Positions 15,754-22,722 of a DNA stretch of 38,528 bases are shown in pieces. This DNA comes from an uncultured Lachnospiraceae bacterium. Lineage in GTDB: Bacteria; Bacillota; Clostridia; Lachnospirales; Lachnospiraceae. The position numbers were made by a program, and so were the translations under genes. The notes under the pieces were generated by a model. The model was not told the DNA's origin. It made no database searches and was given only the letters and a program-made list of their open reading frames with translations. Each line of letters opens with the position of its first letter. The first letter of the stretch is position 1. The stretch is taken from the NCBI GenBank assembly GCA_947174505.1, contig CAMWJF010000039.1:1-38528 (forward strand), read 5' to 3'.

Positions 15754-18267
15754 CTACTCTTCATTTCTGATACGGTCGATCAGGCTCTCGTTTTTCACCT
15801 TCCTGTTGATAAACAGCGCAATGATGGTCTGACCGATCAACAGGACCAATGCAAGGCCGACGGTTTCCCAGACAGGATAGTGGTAGCGGCTGATACTCAT
15901 GAAGTGCTGCTCTTTGGCCCAGAGGAACAGCAGATAGCCGAACAGATTGCCGAGGGTCACACTGATGAGAAGGGTGCCTGCGGTGAAGACCAGCCCTTCC
16001 CCGGAGAGCATTCTGGCAAGCTGCCTGTCAGAGAGCCCGAGAGCCTGTAGGATACCCAGCTCCTTTCTCCTTGTGACGATACTGGTGATCATGGTGTTGA
16101 TCAGGTTGATAAATCCGATCACGGAGATCAGGATCAGAAGCAGATAGAGCGGGTTTTTGGTCAGCCCCAGGGAGGAGCGCCCGATCCTCATTTCCACGTC
16201 CATAGAATAGAGGATAAAGTGTTCGTTTTCTGCCACCAGCTCCAGCAGCGCCTCTTTTACGCTGTCATAGTGTTTGTCGTCCGCATACAGATAAATATCT
16301 GTGGTGGGATCGCAGGCCAGCCCCAGACTGTTCCAAGTATCCTCCGTCATAATCAGGAGGGAAAAGTCGCTGTCCGGCTGTGTCAGGGCGGTGAGCGTCA
16401 CCGTCAGGGGGATTTCCCGGCTGCCGTCGTGGAGGGTCAGGGGAAAGGTATCGCCCAGGGAAAGGCCATACTGTTCAAAAGAGTAAACATGGGTGCAGAC
16501 AATTTCGTTGTTTGCTGTCATGCGGTCATAGTCGATGCTGCCCTGCTCCAGATTGGCGTTCAATTCCGCGAGGTCATCTCTTGTAAAGTAGGAGAGAGGC
16601 AGACGGTTATAATAGTCCTCATACATGGCGGACGTTATGTCGGTGGAGGAGAGAATTTTGCCGGGGGCGCGTTCCACCGATTCCACACCGTCTATGGCGG
16701 ACAGTTCTGCAAGAAAGGCTTCGTTAAAATACGCCTGCTGCACCAGACTGTCCAGATTGTTTTCGGGATATTCCACATCATGCTGGGAATATTTCAGCGA
16801 AATACGAAAATCGCCTTTGGGGATATTTCTTCTTGCAAGGTCTTCCGCACTGACGCTGCTAAGCACGGCGGATACACAGATAAAGAGCACGCAGCTTAGT
16901 CCCATGGTGAGGAGAGTGACGGCAGTACGTCTCTTATTGCGCGTCAGGTTGGCAAGGGTCAGGGTAGAGACCTTTACCTCGTGATGGCCTTTGCGGTTCT
17001 TGCGGTCAGCGCTGTTTTCCTGATAGCGGATGGCCTCCACCGGGGATACCTTTTTCGCCAGGCGGATGGGTTTTTGCAGGGAAATGGCTACGGTCACAAG
17101 TGCAGCCACAACTGCCGCCAGAAGCACGGGCAGGGAAAACATATGAATCTGCCCGATAACGGCCTCCACCGCGTCGCGGGAGTAGGAGCTTATGGCGGAG
17201 CCGTTCTGGTATGCATACAGAGCCAGCGGAAACAGGAAGTAAGGAAGCAGGAATCCCATCAGAAGACCGACGGGAACCGCAAAGACGGACACGATGGCGC
17301 CCTGCCAGTAAAACAGTTTGGCGATCTGGCGGCCTGACGCGCCCAGCGCTTTTAGTTTACCGATCTCCTGCACATCGGTGATTACGCCTACATAATAGAT
17401 ACTGTAGATCACCAGTGCGGAAAAGAGGATCACGATCAGACTGATCGCGGCAACGACAACCATGATTTCCGTACCCGGATCGGTAACAGTGTAAAGATAT
17501 TGCCGGTTTATATTGACAGAGGCTTCGTCCAGCCCGATGTCCGCGGCGACCGCGTTTATCCTGTCTGCCATTTCGTCAAAGGCCAGTTCGTCTTCCCCGT
17601 AAACGCGCAGGGTGGCATAAAGAGAAGGCTCGTAAAGCCCGTCCGCCCTGTATTTTTCCAAAAGGGCCCTGGAGACATGTGCGGCCCACATCAGGCGACT
17701 GTCGTCTATCTCCCCGGAGATTTCCACGTCGGGCTCCAGACCGCTGATCGTAAACTCCTCTGTCAGGATTTCTCCTTTGCCGTTTACCCGGAAGGAGAGG
17801 GTTACTTTGCCGCCGATGACAGGTTCTGCGCCGACGCGGCGGAAAAAGATGGGGGAGGAGCAGATTTCATTTTCCGCTTCCGGATAATGTCCTGATGCCA
17901 GCTCCCGCGAATCGGAAGAATCGTCTCCGTCTGTAATCCGTCCGTCCTTCACGGTTTCCCGATAGGAAAGGACGCCGTTCATTTTTCCGTTTACGATATC
18001 AGCAAAGATTTCCGAGGTGCTCATGGCTTCCACGTTGATATGTTTTGACAGGACATTTACCTGATCGGCCGTTAAGCCGGTGAAAGTGGCATGGTAGTCC
18101 ATCTCGGAGAACATCTGCCGGTTCATGTCGAATACGGCGATGCCGACGGTACCGATGGCCATAAGCAGCATGGTGGTGAGCATAATGGCGATGCCGGTGA
18201 GCAGAGTACGGCTCCTATTGTAGCGGAGCTTACTCAGGGCAAGGCACAGAACGGTGTTATTTTTCAT
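15754..18267 (-). CDS. ABC transporter permease, two FtsX-type domains
   Basis: An 837-residue MacB/FtsX-family permease. It begins with a membrane helix (LLTGIAIMLTTMLLMAIGTVG), then a large extracellular region and a three-helix FtsX block with the cytoplasmic IGKLKALGASGRQIAKLF coupling segment. A second copy follows: a helix near RRTAVTLLTMGLSCVLF, another outer domain, and a final FtsX block containing RRKELGILQALGLSDRQLARM. Such pumps export or sense antimicrobial peptides or lipoproteins rather than import solutes. The start at 18267 has GAGGTGG upstream and overlaps the ATPase 3' end by 11 bp, implying coupling. Confidence 0.9.
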   Translation of the reverse strand: MKNNTVLCLALSKLRYNRSRTLLTGIAIMLTTMLLMAIGTVGIAVFDMNRQMFSEMDYHATFTGLTADQVNVLSKHINVEAMSTSEIFADIVNGKMNGVLSYRETVKDGRITDGDDSSDSRELASGHYPEAENEICSSPIFFRRVGAEPVIGGKVTLSFRVNGKGEILTEEFTISGLEPDVEISGEIDDSRLMWAAHVSRALLEKYRADGLYEPSLYATLRVYGEDELAFDEMADRINAVAADIGLDEASVNINRQYLYTVTDPGTEIMVVVAAISLIVILFSALVIYSIYYVGVITDVQEIGKLKALGASGRQIAKLFYWQGAIVSVFAVPVGLLMGFLLPYFLFPLALYAYQNGSAISSYSRDAVEAVIGQIHMFSLPVLLAAVVAALVTVAISLQKPIRLAKKVSPVEAIRYQENSADRKNRKGHHEVKVSTLTLANLTRNKRRTAVTLLTMGLSCVLFICVSAVLSSVSAEDLARRNIPKGDFRISLKYSQHDVEYPENNLDSLVQQAYFNEAFLAELSAIDGVESVERAPGKILSSTDITSAMYEDYYNRLPLSYFTRDDLAELNANLEQGSIDYDRMTANNEIVCTHVYSFEQYGLSLGDTFPLTLHDGSREIPLTVTLTALTQPDSDFSLLIMTEDTWNSLGLACDPTTDIYLYADDKHYDSVKEALLELVAENEHFILYSMDVEMRIGRSSLGLTKNPLYLLLILISVIGFINLINTMITSIVTRRKELGILQALGLSDRQLARMLSGEGLVFTAGTLLISVTLGNLFGYLLFLWAKEQHFMSISRYHYPVWETVGLALVLLIGQTIIALFINRKVKNESLIDRIRNEE

Positions 18268-18970
18268 CGGAGACCACCTCGCTTTCCCCGGAGGAGAGGA
18301 TGCGTCCGTCCGCCAGAATGATTGTACGGTCTGCCATCTGCGCAACCTCTTCATTGTGGGTGATGACCACGAGGGTCTGCCCGTATTTTGCGGCTGAGGC
18401 TTTTAAAAGAGCCATGGTCTCATCGCCGGTCCGGGTGTCCAGATTTCCGGTGGGCTCGTCGGCCAGAATAATGGAGGGCTTGGCGGCAATGGCTCTGGCA
18501 ATGGCGCACCGTTGCTGCTGGCCGCCGGAGAGGGTGTTGGGAAGATTTTTTACCTTTTCTGAAAGACCCAGTGTTTTAATAATGTCGTTGATAAAAGATT
18601 CATCCAAAGGTTTGCCGTCCAGTCCAAGAGGGAGGACTATGTTTTCCCATACATTTAAGGAAGGAATCAGGTTATAGGCCTGAAAGATAAAGCCGATTTT
18701 ACGGCGGCGGATTTTTGAGAGTTTTTCCTCCTTGAAGGAAGCGATGTTTTCCCCGTCAATAAAGACTTTGCCGGCAGTAGGGTTATCCAGCCCGCCCAAC
18801 ATGTGCAGCAGAGTGGACTTGCCGCTGCCGGATTTGCCGATAATGGAGACAAACCCGCCCTGTCTGATTTCCAGATTGACATGATCCACGGCTTTGACCT
18901 GATTGTCACCTACACCGTAGTATTTGCATAAATCCTCTGTCTTTAAGATGATGTTCGTATGGTTTTCCAT
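18257..18970 (-). CDS. ABC transporter ATP-binding protein (MacB/LolD type)
   Basis: A 237-residue ATPase with Walker A GKSGSGKS (residues 45-52), Q-loop FIFQAYNLIPSLNVWENI, signature LSGGQQQR, Walker B IILADEPTGNLD and switch His in VVITHNEEVA. This is the MacB/LolD-type pattern that pairs with FtsX-fold permeases. The start at 18970 is preferred over an upstream ATG at 19018, because AAAGGCAGG lies just before it and family homology begins soon after. It is co-transcribed with the permease, probably from the response-regulator-type promoter at 19045-19077. Confidence 0.93.
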   Translation of the reverse strand: MENHTNIILKTEDLCKYYGVGDNQVKAVDHVNLEIRQGGFVSIIGKSGSGKSTLLHMLGGLDNPTAGKVFIDGENIASFKEEKLSKIRRRKIGFIFQAYNLIPSLNVWENIVLPLGLDGKPLDESFINDIIKTLGLSEKVKNLPNTLSGGQQQRCAIARAIAAKPSIILADEPTGNLDTRTGDETMALLKASAAKYGQTLVVITHNEEVAQMADRTIILADGRILSSGESEVVSDEK

Positions 18971-19044
18971 AAGTATACCTGCCTTTCTGTCACACGAATT
19001 CTCCATGTCTGACGCCAAGAAGTACTTTTCGCGTTTCTCACACC

Positions 19045-19077
19045 AGTATATGGCAGTAATCTTACAGGAGTCTTACA
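19045..19077 (-). promoter_or_regulatory. Tandem-heptamer promoter for the ABC exporter
   Basis: On the minus strand, TGTAAGA (19077-19071) and TGTAAGA (19066-19060) repeat with an 11-bp period, followed by 9 nt and TATACT (19050-19045). Direct repeats at one helical turn in place of a -35 box are typical of promoters activated by OmpR/PhoB-family regulators. It lies between the kinase stop and the ATPase start. Confidence 0.75.
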
Positions 19078-19090
19078 AAAGGAAAAATAA

Positions 19091-20356
19091 TTACGGCAGA
19101 GGGAGGTGCACAGTGAAGACACTTCCTTTTTCCGCGGCGGGCTTTACGCTTATTGTGCCACCCTGCTCCTCCAGAATGCGTCTGGCGAGATATAGTCCGA
19201 CGCCAGAGCCTTCGGTCTGTTTTACGGTGGGATGGTTTCCGCGGTAGAAGCGTTTGAAGATTCGGTTCGTTTCTTCTTTTGGGACGCCGATTCCCTCGTC
19301 CTCAACCTCCAGACTGATATAGCTGTAAAATCGGTGGAGACGTAAGGTCAGCGTGCTGTCTGCGGGAGAATATTTGACGGCGTTATCCAGAAGGTTTGCG
19401 ATGGCTTCGGTCGTCCAGCGCCTGTCCAGGAACAGGGAGACGCCGGAACCGTTTTTTCCGCCGGGATCAAGCAGTTCTATGGTCATATTTTTGGGAAGAA
19501 TCTTTTCGTAGACAGTATTGACAGCTTCGGTGAGCAGATCGGATAAAAAGACGTGCTCAGGATGCAGTGTTATCATATCGGTTTCCAGACGGGAAATATT
19601 GACTAATTCGGTCACCAGATTTTCCAGATGCGCCAGCTGTCCGGCGCATCTTTCTAAAAAATCGTCGCGTTCCGCATCGGAATCGGCATCCATGCACATG
19701 GCAAAACAGTTTTTCAGGGCGCTGACAGGCGTTTTCAACTGATGGGAGATATCCGTTACGAGTGTTTTGGTGTGGTCCCGCTCTTTAGCCAGTGCCTGTG
19801 TTTTTGCCATCAGCCTGTGTCCCAGCTTAATGAGGGTGTCGGTGAAAGACTCGCTGAAGACAGGCGCAAGGGTTTCCTTATCTGAAAGAAAAGAATAGTT
19901 GTCCGCAAGGTAACATTCCAGCATCTCATGCAGACGCCACTCCTGTGCCCTATGGGTTTTATAAAAGAAAAAGAAGCAGAGTGCGGTAAGGAGGAGATCA
20001 ACGGCAAGAATAATGGACAGAAGAGAGAAAAACGACATGAGGGCGGAATGATAGTACGGGACGTCGGTCATCAGCATGTTTTCCCGGTATCCGTATTTTT
20101 CAAGGATGGAAAAGCCCTTTTCCAGATGATGGTAGTCTGTGTCCTGCATGGCGGACAGCAGGATCTGTTCCGCATCAGGGTACTTGGAAAGAATAGCGCC
20201 TGCGATATTGCCGTACTGCTTCTGATCCAGTGTATACTGCGCGTCCAGCACAGAAAATCCCCAAAAGCCGCATGTGAAAATAAAAAGCACGGAGATAATC
20301 GAAATAAGGACATAACTTTTCCACGCAAATCCTGAGGTTTTCAAAGTGGTTTTCAT
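19091..20356 (-). CDS. Sensor histidine kinase of the ABC-exporter locus
   Basis: A 421-residue membrane kinase. Helices at about 15-37 and 105-132 flank a short extracellular loop of some 70 residues. The phospho-acceptor is H205 in DISHQLKTPVSALK. The ATPase domain has LLDNAVKYSPADS (N box), VEDEGIGVPKEE (G1), and GSGVGLYLARRILEEQGG (G2). It should phosphorylate the response regulator directly upstream, with which it overlaps as ATGA (20353-20356). Genes of this layout usually respond to cell-envelope stress or peptide antibiotics; the signal here is inferred only. Confidence 0.92.
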   Translation of the reverse strand: MKTTLKTSGFAWKSYVLISIISVLFIFTCGFWGFSVLDAQYTLDQKQYGNIAGAILSKYPDAEQILLSAMQDTDYHHLEKGFSILEKYGYRENMLMTDVPYYHSALMSFFSLLSIILAVDLLLTALCFFFFYKTHRAQEWRLHEMLECYLADNYSFLSDKETLAPVFSESFTDTLIKLGHRLMAKTQALAKERDHTKTLVTDISHQLKTPVSALKNCFAMCMDADSDAERDDFLERCAGQLAHLENLVTELVNISRLETDMITLHPEHVFLSDLLTEAVNTVYEKILPKNMTIELLDPGGKNGSGVSLFLDRRWTTEAIANLLDNAVKYSPADSTLTLRLHRFYSYISLEVEDEGIGVPKEETNRIFKRFYRGNHPTVKQTEGSGVGLYLARRILEEQGGTISVKPAAEKGSVFTVHLPLP

Positions 20357-21045
20357 CGTTTTTCACATTTCCTTTCCCAGATATACCCCAGTCCCCGGAT
20401 GTTTTTCAGAATGGCGGGGGTGGAGGGGGTATCTTCAATTTTTTCCCGAAGCCGCCTGATATTAACGGAGAGGGTGTTCTCATCGACAAAATTGCCGTCA
20501 ATGTCCCAGATGGATTCCAGAAGCTGGCCCCGCGACAGAATCCTCATGGGATTTTCCATAAAGAAAGCGAGCAGGGAATATTCCCTGGCGGTCAGGGTCA
20601 GGGGCGCGCCATCTTTTGTGACCCGCTTTTCTTCCGGATAGAGCGTGATATTTCCCGAGACAACTGTTTTCGGCAGCTTGGCCGGAAAACGCTTCAGGAG
20701 TGCGCCCACCTTGGAAACAAGCGCGGCCAGAGAAAAGGGCTTGGTGATATAATCGTCTGCGCCCTGCCGGTAACCGGCCATGATATCTTCCTCCCTGTCA
20801 AGGGCGGTCAGAAACAGGAAAAGCACGTCGCTTTCCTGGCGTATGCGGGAACAAAAGTCAAGACCGCTGCCGTCCGGCAGGGTGATATCACAGATAATCA
20901 GGGCGGGAGAAAACTGCCGGAAAAGGGAAAAGGCCTCCTTTATAGTGAAAGCGCTGTGGACGGCGTACCCCTCCTTTTTCAATTTCAGGCTGACAGAGTG
21001 GTTGAGGCTGTCATCATCCTCCAAAAGCAGAATTTCCTGTGACAT
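20353..21045 (-). CDS. OmpR-family response regulator of the ABC-exporter locus
   Basis: A 230-residue regulator. The receiver domain has the acidic pocket EDDD (9-12), phospho-acceptor D53 in IICDITLPDGSG, and the conserved Lys in DDYITKPFS. The winged-helix output domain follows (LTAREYSLLAFFMENPMRILSR, ENTLSVNIRRLREKI, IRGLGYIW). The start at 21045 is set by GGGAG upstream; a longer frame to 21108 lacks support. It probably binds the TGTAAGA tandem repeat in front of the ABC genes. Confidence 0.94.
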   Translation of the reverse strand: MSQEILLLEDDDSLNHSVSLKLKKEGYAVHSAFTIKEAFSLFRQFSPALIICDITLPDGSGLDFCSRIRQESDVLFLFLTALDREEDIMAGYRQGADDYITKPFSLAALVSKVGALLKRFPAKLPKTVVSGNITLYPEEKRVTKDGAPLTLTAREYSLLAFFMENPMRILSRGQLLESIWDIDGNFVDENTLSVNIRRLREKIEDTPSTPAILKNIRGLGYIWERKCEKR

Positions 21046-21090
21046 TTTTACGCTCCCTTGCAAAGACTGAAAATACTGATTTATGAGAAT

Positions 21091-21133
21091 ATCATATAAT
21101 AGCCGCAAAAGAAAAACAAGCGCCGCCAGGCGC
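21091..21133 (-). promoter_or_regulatory. Response-regulator gene promoter with GC hairpin
   Basis: On the minus strand, TTGTTT (21119-21114), 17 nt, TATGAT (21096-21091) form a sigma-A promoter for the regulator-kinase pair. Just upstream, GCGCC-loop-GGCGC (21120-21133) runs into the T-rich -35 area on the minus strand, a terminator-like hairpin whose source gene is gone. Confidence 0.6.
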
Positions 21134-21179
21134 GGAGAACAATCCGGGAATCATTTTATTGAGGAGCGCGGTATATAGG

Positions 21180-21208
21180 TTGTATTTCTCGGGCGCCTGA
21201 CATATAAT
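21180..21208 (+). promoter_or_regulatory. Promoter before the DUF4143 fragment
   Basis: TTGTAT (21180-21185), 17 nt, TATAAT (21203-21208) form a strong-looking sigma-A promoter on the plus strand, 56 bp before the fragment at 21264. Confidence 0.6.
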
Positions 21209-21263
21209 AAAAATGTGAAAAAAGGACACAAAAACTCCAATAAAAGTGTGAAGAGGTGTATCT

Positions 21264-21557
21264 ATGGAACATCCGCCCTATGAGGTAGATTTCCTCATCC
21301 AGCGTGAGAATGATATTTTCCCTGTAGAGGTCAAGTCCGAGGGCAACACCGCCAGCAAGAGCCTGAAGAAGTTTAAGGAGCTGTTTCCGAATCAGGTCAA
21401 GCTCCGTGTACGGTTCTCGCTGGATAATTTGAAGCTGGACGATGATGTGCTGAACATTCCACTGTTTATGGCTGACCAGACGGAGCGGCTGATTGGACTG
21501 GCATTGGAACGTTTTACAAAATTGACTTCTTCCTCTAAACATGCTATGATCCTATAA
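21264..21557 (+). pseudogene. C-terminal remnant of an AAA/DUF4143 ATPase
   Basis: The 97-residue frame matches only the tail of DUF4143-type ATP-binding proteins. YEVDFLIQ-x-ENDIFPVEVKSEGNTASKSLKKF is the nuclease-like D...E-x-K segment and LNIPLFMA is the usual C-terminal motif. The P-loop ATPase half (about 300 residues) is absent, so this is a truncated remnant of a gene common in gut Firmicutes. The final 25 residues are not typical and overlap the ribU promoter, showing that the 3' end has been replaced. GAGGTG precedes the ATG, so it could still be translated. Confidence 0.75.
21522..21550 (+). promoter_or_regulatory. ribU promoter
   Basis: TTGACT (21522-21527), 17 nt, TATGAT (21545-21550) lie 30 bp before the FMN riboswitch, at the right distance for its transcript start. 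The promoter sits inside the 3' end of the truncated DUF4143 frame. Confidence 0.8.
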
Positions 21558-21579
21558 ACACAATTGAATAGTGATCATG

Positions 21580-21688
21580 TCTTCAGGGCAGGGTGAAATT
21601 CCCGATCGGCGGTTACAGTCCGCGGGCGCGAAAGCGCGGGGTTTGGTGGAATTCCAGAACCGACGGTATAGTCCGGATTAAAGAAGGT
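21580..21688 (+). ncRNA. FMN riboswitch (RFN element)
   Basis: The conserved RFN blocks are readable in order: cttcaGGGCAGGGTGAAATTC, CCGATCGGCGGT, AGTCCGCG, a variable GC hairpin, TGGAATTCCAGAACCGACGG and TATAGTCCGGAT followed by AAGAAG. These form the six-helix FMN-binding aptamer. Controlling ribU, it should reduce riboflavin uptake when FMN is high, through the terminator at 21777-21822. Confidence 0.95.
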
Positions 21689-21776
21689 GTATTGAAATCG
21701 TCAGAGTTAATCTGACTATGATTTTTGCACTCTTTTTTGTCACACTGCTCTGTTGACATTTTCAATACACCTGAAG

Positions 21777-21822
21777 TTAACACCTGAAAGGCATTCAGAT
21801 CCTTTCAAGTGTTAATTTTTTT
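21777..21822 (+). terminator. Riboswitch-controlled terminator before ribU
   Basis: TTAACAC-ct-GAAAGG (21777-21791) pairs with CCTTTC-aa-GTGTTAA (21801-21815) and is followed by seven T. The region between aptamer and terminator also holds a 13-bp long-range helix (21685-21697 with 21760-21772), probably part of the alternative fold. Confidence 0.88.
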
Positions 21823-21839
21823 ATAAGGAGGTATTCAAA

Positions 21840-22490
21840 ATGAATATCAGCAGAACAAAGAAACTCACAACAACAGGTATGCTTTGCGCCCTCTCCTATG
21901 TAGCGATGGTGGTCGGACGCGTCCCGCTCATACTCTTTCTGAAGTATGATCCCAAAGATGTCATTATTGTAATTGGCGGACTGATCTTTGGACCCCTCAC
22001 TTCATTTACCATAGCGGTGATTGTCTCTGTAGCACAAATGCTCACAGTCAGCGGAACAGGTATGATTGGCTGTATTATGAATATCATTTCGAGCTGTTCT
22101 TTCGCCTGTACCGCTGCGTTTATTTATCAGAAAAGACATAAACTGTCAGGCGCCGTGCTCGCGCTTTTTTGCGGCTGTGGCTGCCAGGTTGCAGTAATGA
22201 TGCTCTGGAATTATCTGATTGCTCCTATCTATATGGGTTATCCGAGAGAAGCCATTGTGGAGCTGCTACTCCCGGCATTTTTACCGTTCAATCTGATAAA
22301 GGGAGGTTTAAATGCCGCCATAACGATGCTTTTATATAAGCCTGTTGTTACGGTTTTACGCCGTTCTAACTTAATTGAACCCTCTTATAATCCTGAAAAA
22401 GCACGGCTCAACATCGGTTTGTCATTGGGGGCTTTATTAGTGATTATTACCTGCGTGTTACTGATTCTTTCTTTTAATGGCATTATTTAA
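21840..22490 (+). CDS. ribU: Riboflavin ECF transporter S component
   Basis: A 216-residue membrane protein with about six helices, of the RibU S-component family: an N-terminal RTKKLTTTGMLCALSYVAMVVGRVP, the helix with DPKDVIIVIGGLIFGP, and a conserved NLIKGGLNAAITMLLY near the end. It binds riboflavin outside the cell and needs the shared ECF ATPase/T module, which is encoded elsewhere. The FMN riboswitch directly upstream makes the substrate assignment very likely. AAGGAGG at 21825-21831 supports the start. Confidence 0.94.
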   Translation: MNISRTKKLTTTGMLCALSYVAMVVGRVPLILFLKYDPKDVIIVIGGLIFGPLTSFTIAVIVSVAQMLTVSGTGMIGCIMNIISSCSFACTAAFIYQKRHKLSGAVLALFCGCGCQVAVMMLWNYLIAPIYMGYPREAIVELLLPAFLPFNLIKGGLNAAITMLLYKPVVTVLRRSNLIEPSYNPEKARLNIGLSLGALLVIITCVLLILSFNGII

Positions 22491-22545
22491 AGTCATTGCC
22501 GGACAGACGATTGTGAAGGAGCAGACTGATGTGCCGGGGACGATT

Positions 22546-22659
22546 TTTATTCTGTAGGAAATTGCGACAGTGTAAACCATTCAAGGAGAATGCGGAGCAT
22601 TCTCTGAATCGAGCGCGCGGGCGCTGGATTTCCTGTTGTGTCAGTTCTGGGGTTTATGA
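22546..22659. repeat. Dispersed palindromic repeat, copy B (before FIST-GGDEF gene)
   Basis: Related to the copy at 7326-7431 over about 100 bp. The first hairpin, GAGAATGC-gga-GCATTCTC, is perfect here; the second, AATCgAGCG...CGCTgGATT, has one mismatch. The two copies share TTTAT at the left end and GGTTTAT near the right end. It lies in the 232-bp gap between ribU and the FIST-GGDEF gene. Confidence 0.75.
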
Positions 22660-22665
22660 TAAAAT
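22636..22665 (+). promoter_or_regulatory. Possible promoter of the FIST-GGDEF gene
   Basis: TTGTGT (22636-22641), 18 nt, TAAAAT (22660-22665) sit at the right end of repeat copy B, 57 bp before the start codon. It is a moderate match only. Confidence 0.45.
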
Positions 22666-22722
22666 TATAAATAATTACATCTTAAAAAAGGGGAAAATCA
22701 GTGAGGAAAGGCGGAATACGAT

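Noticed and set aside
21120..21133. Terminator for a plus-strand gene
   Set aside because: The GC hairpin has T residues only on the minus-strand side, and no plus-strand gene ends there.
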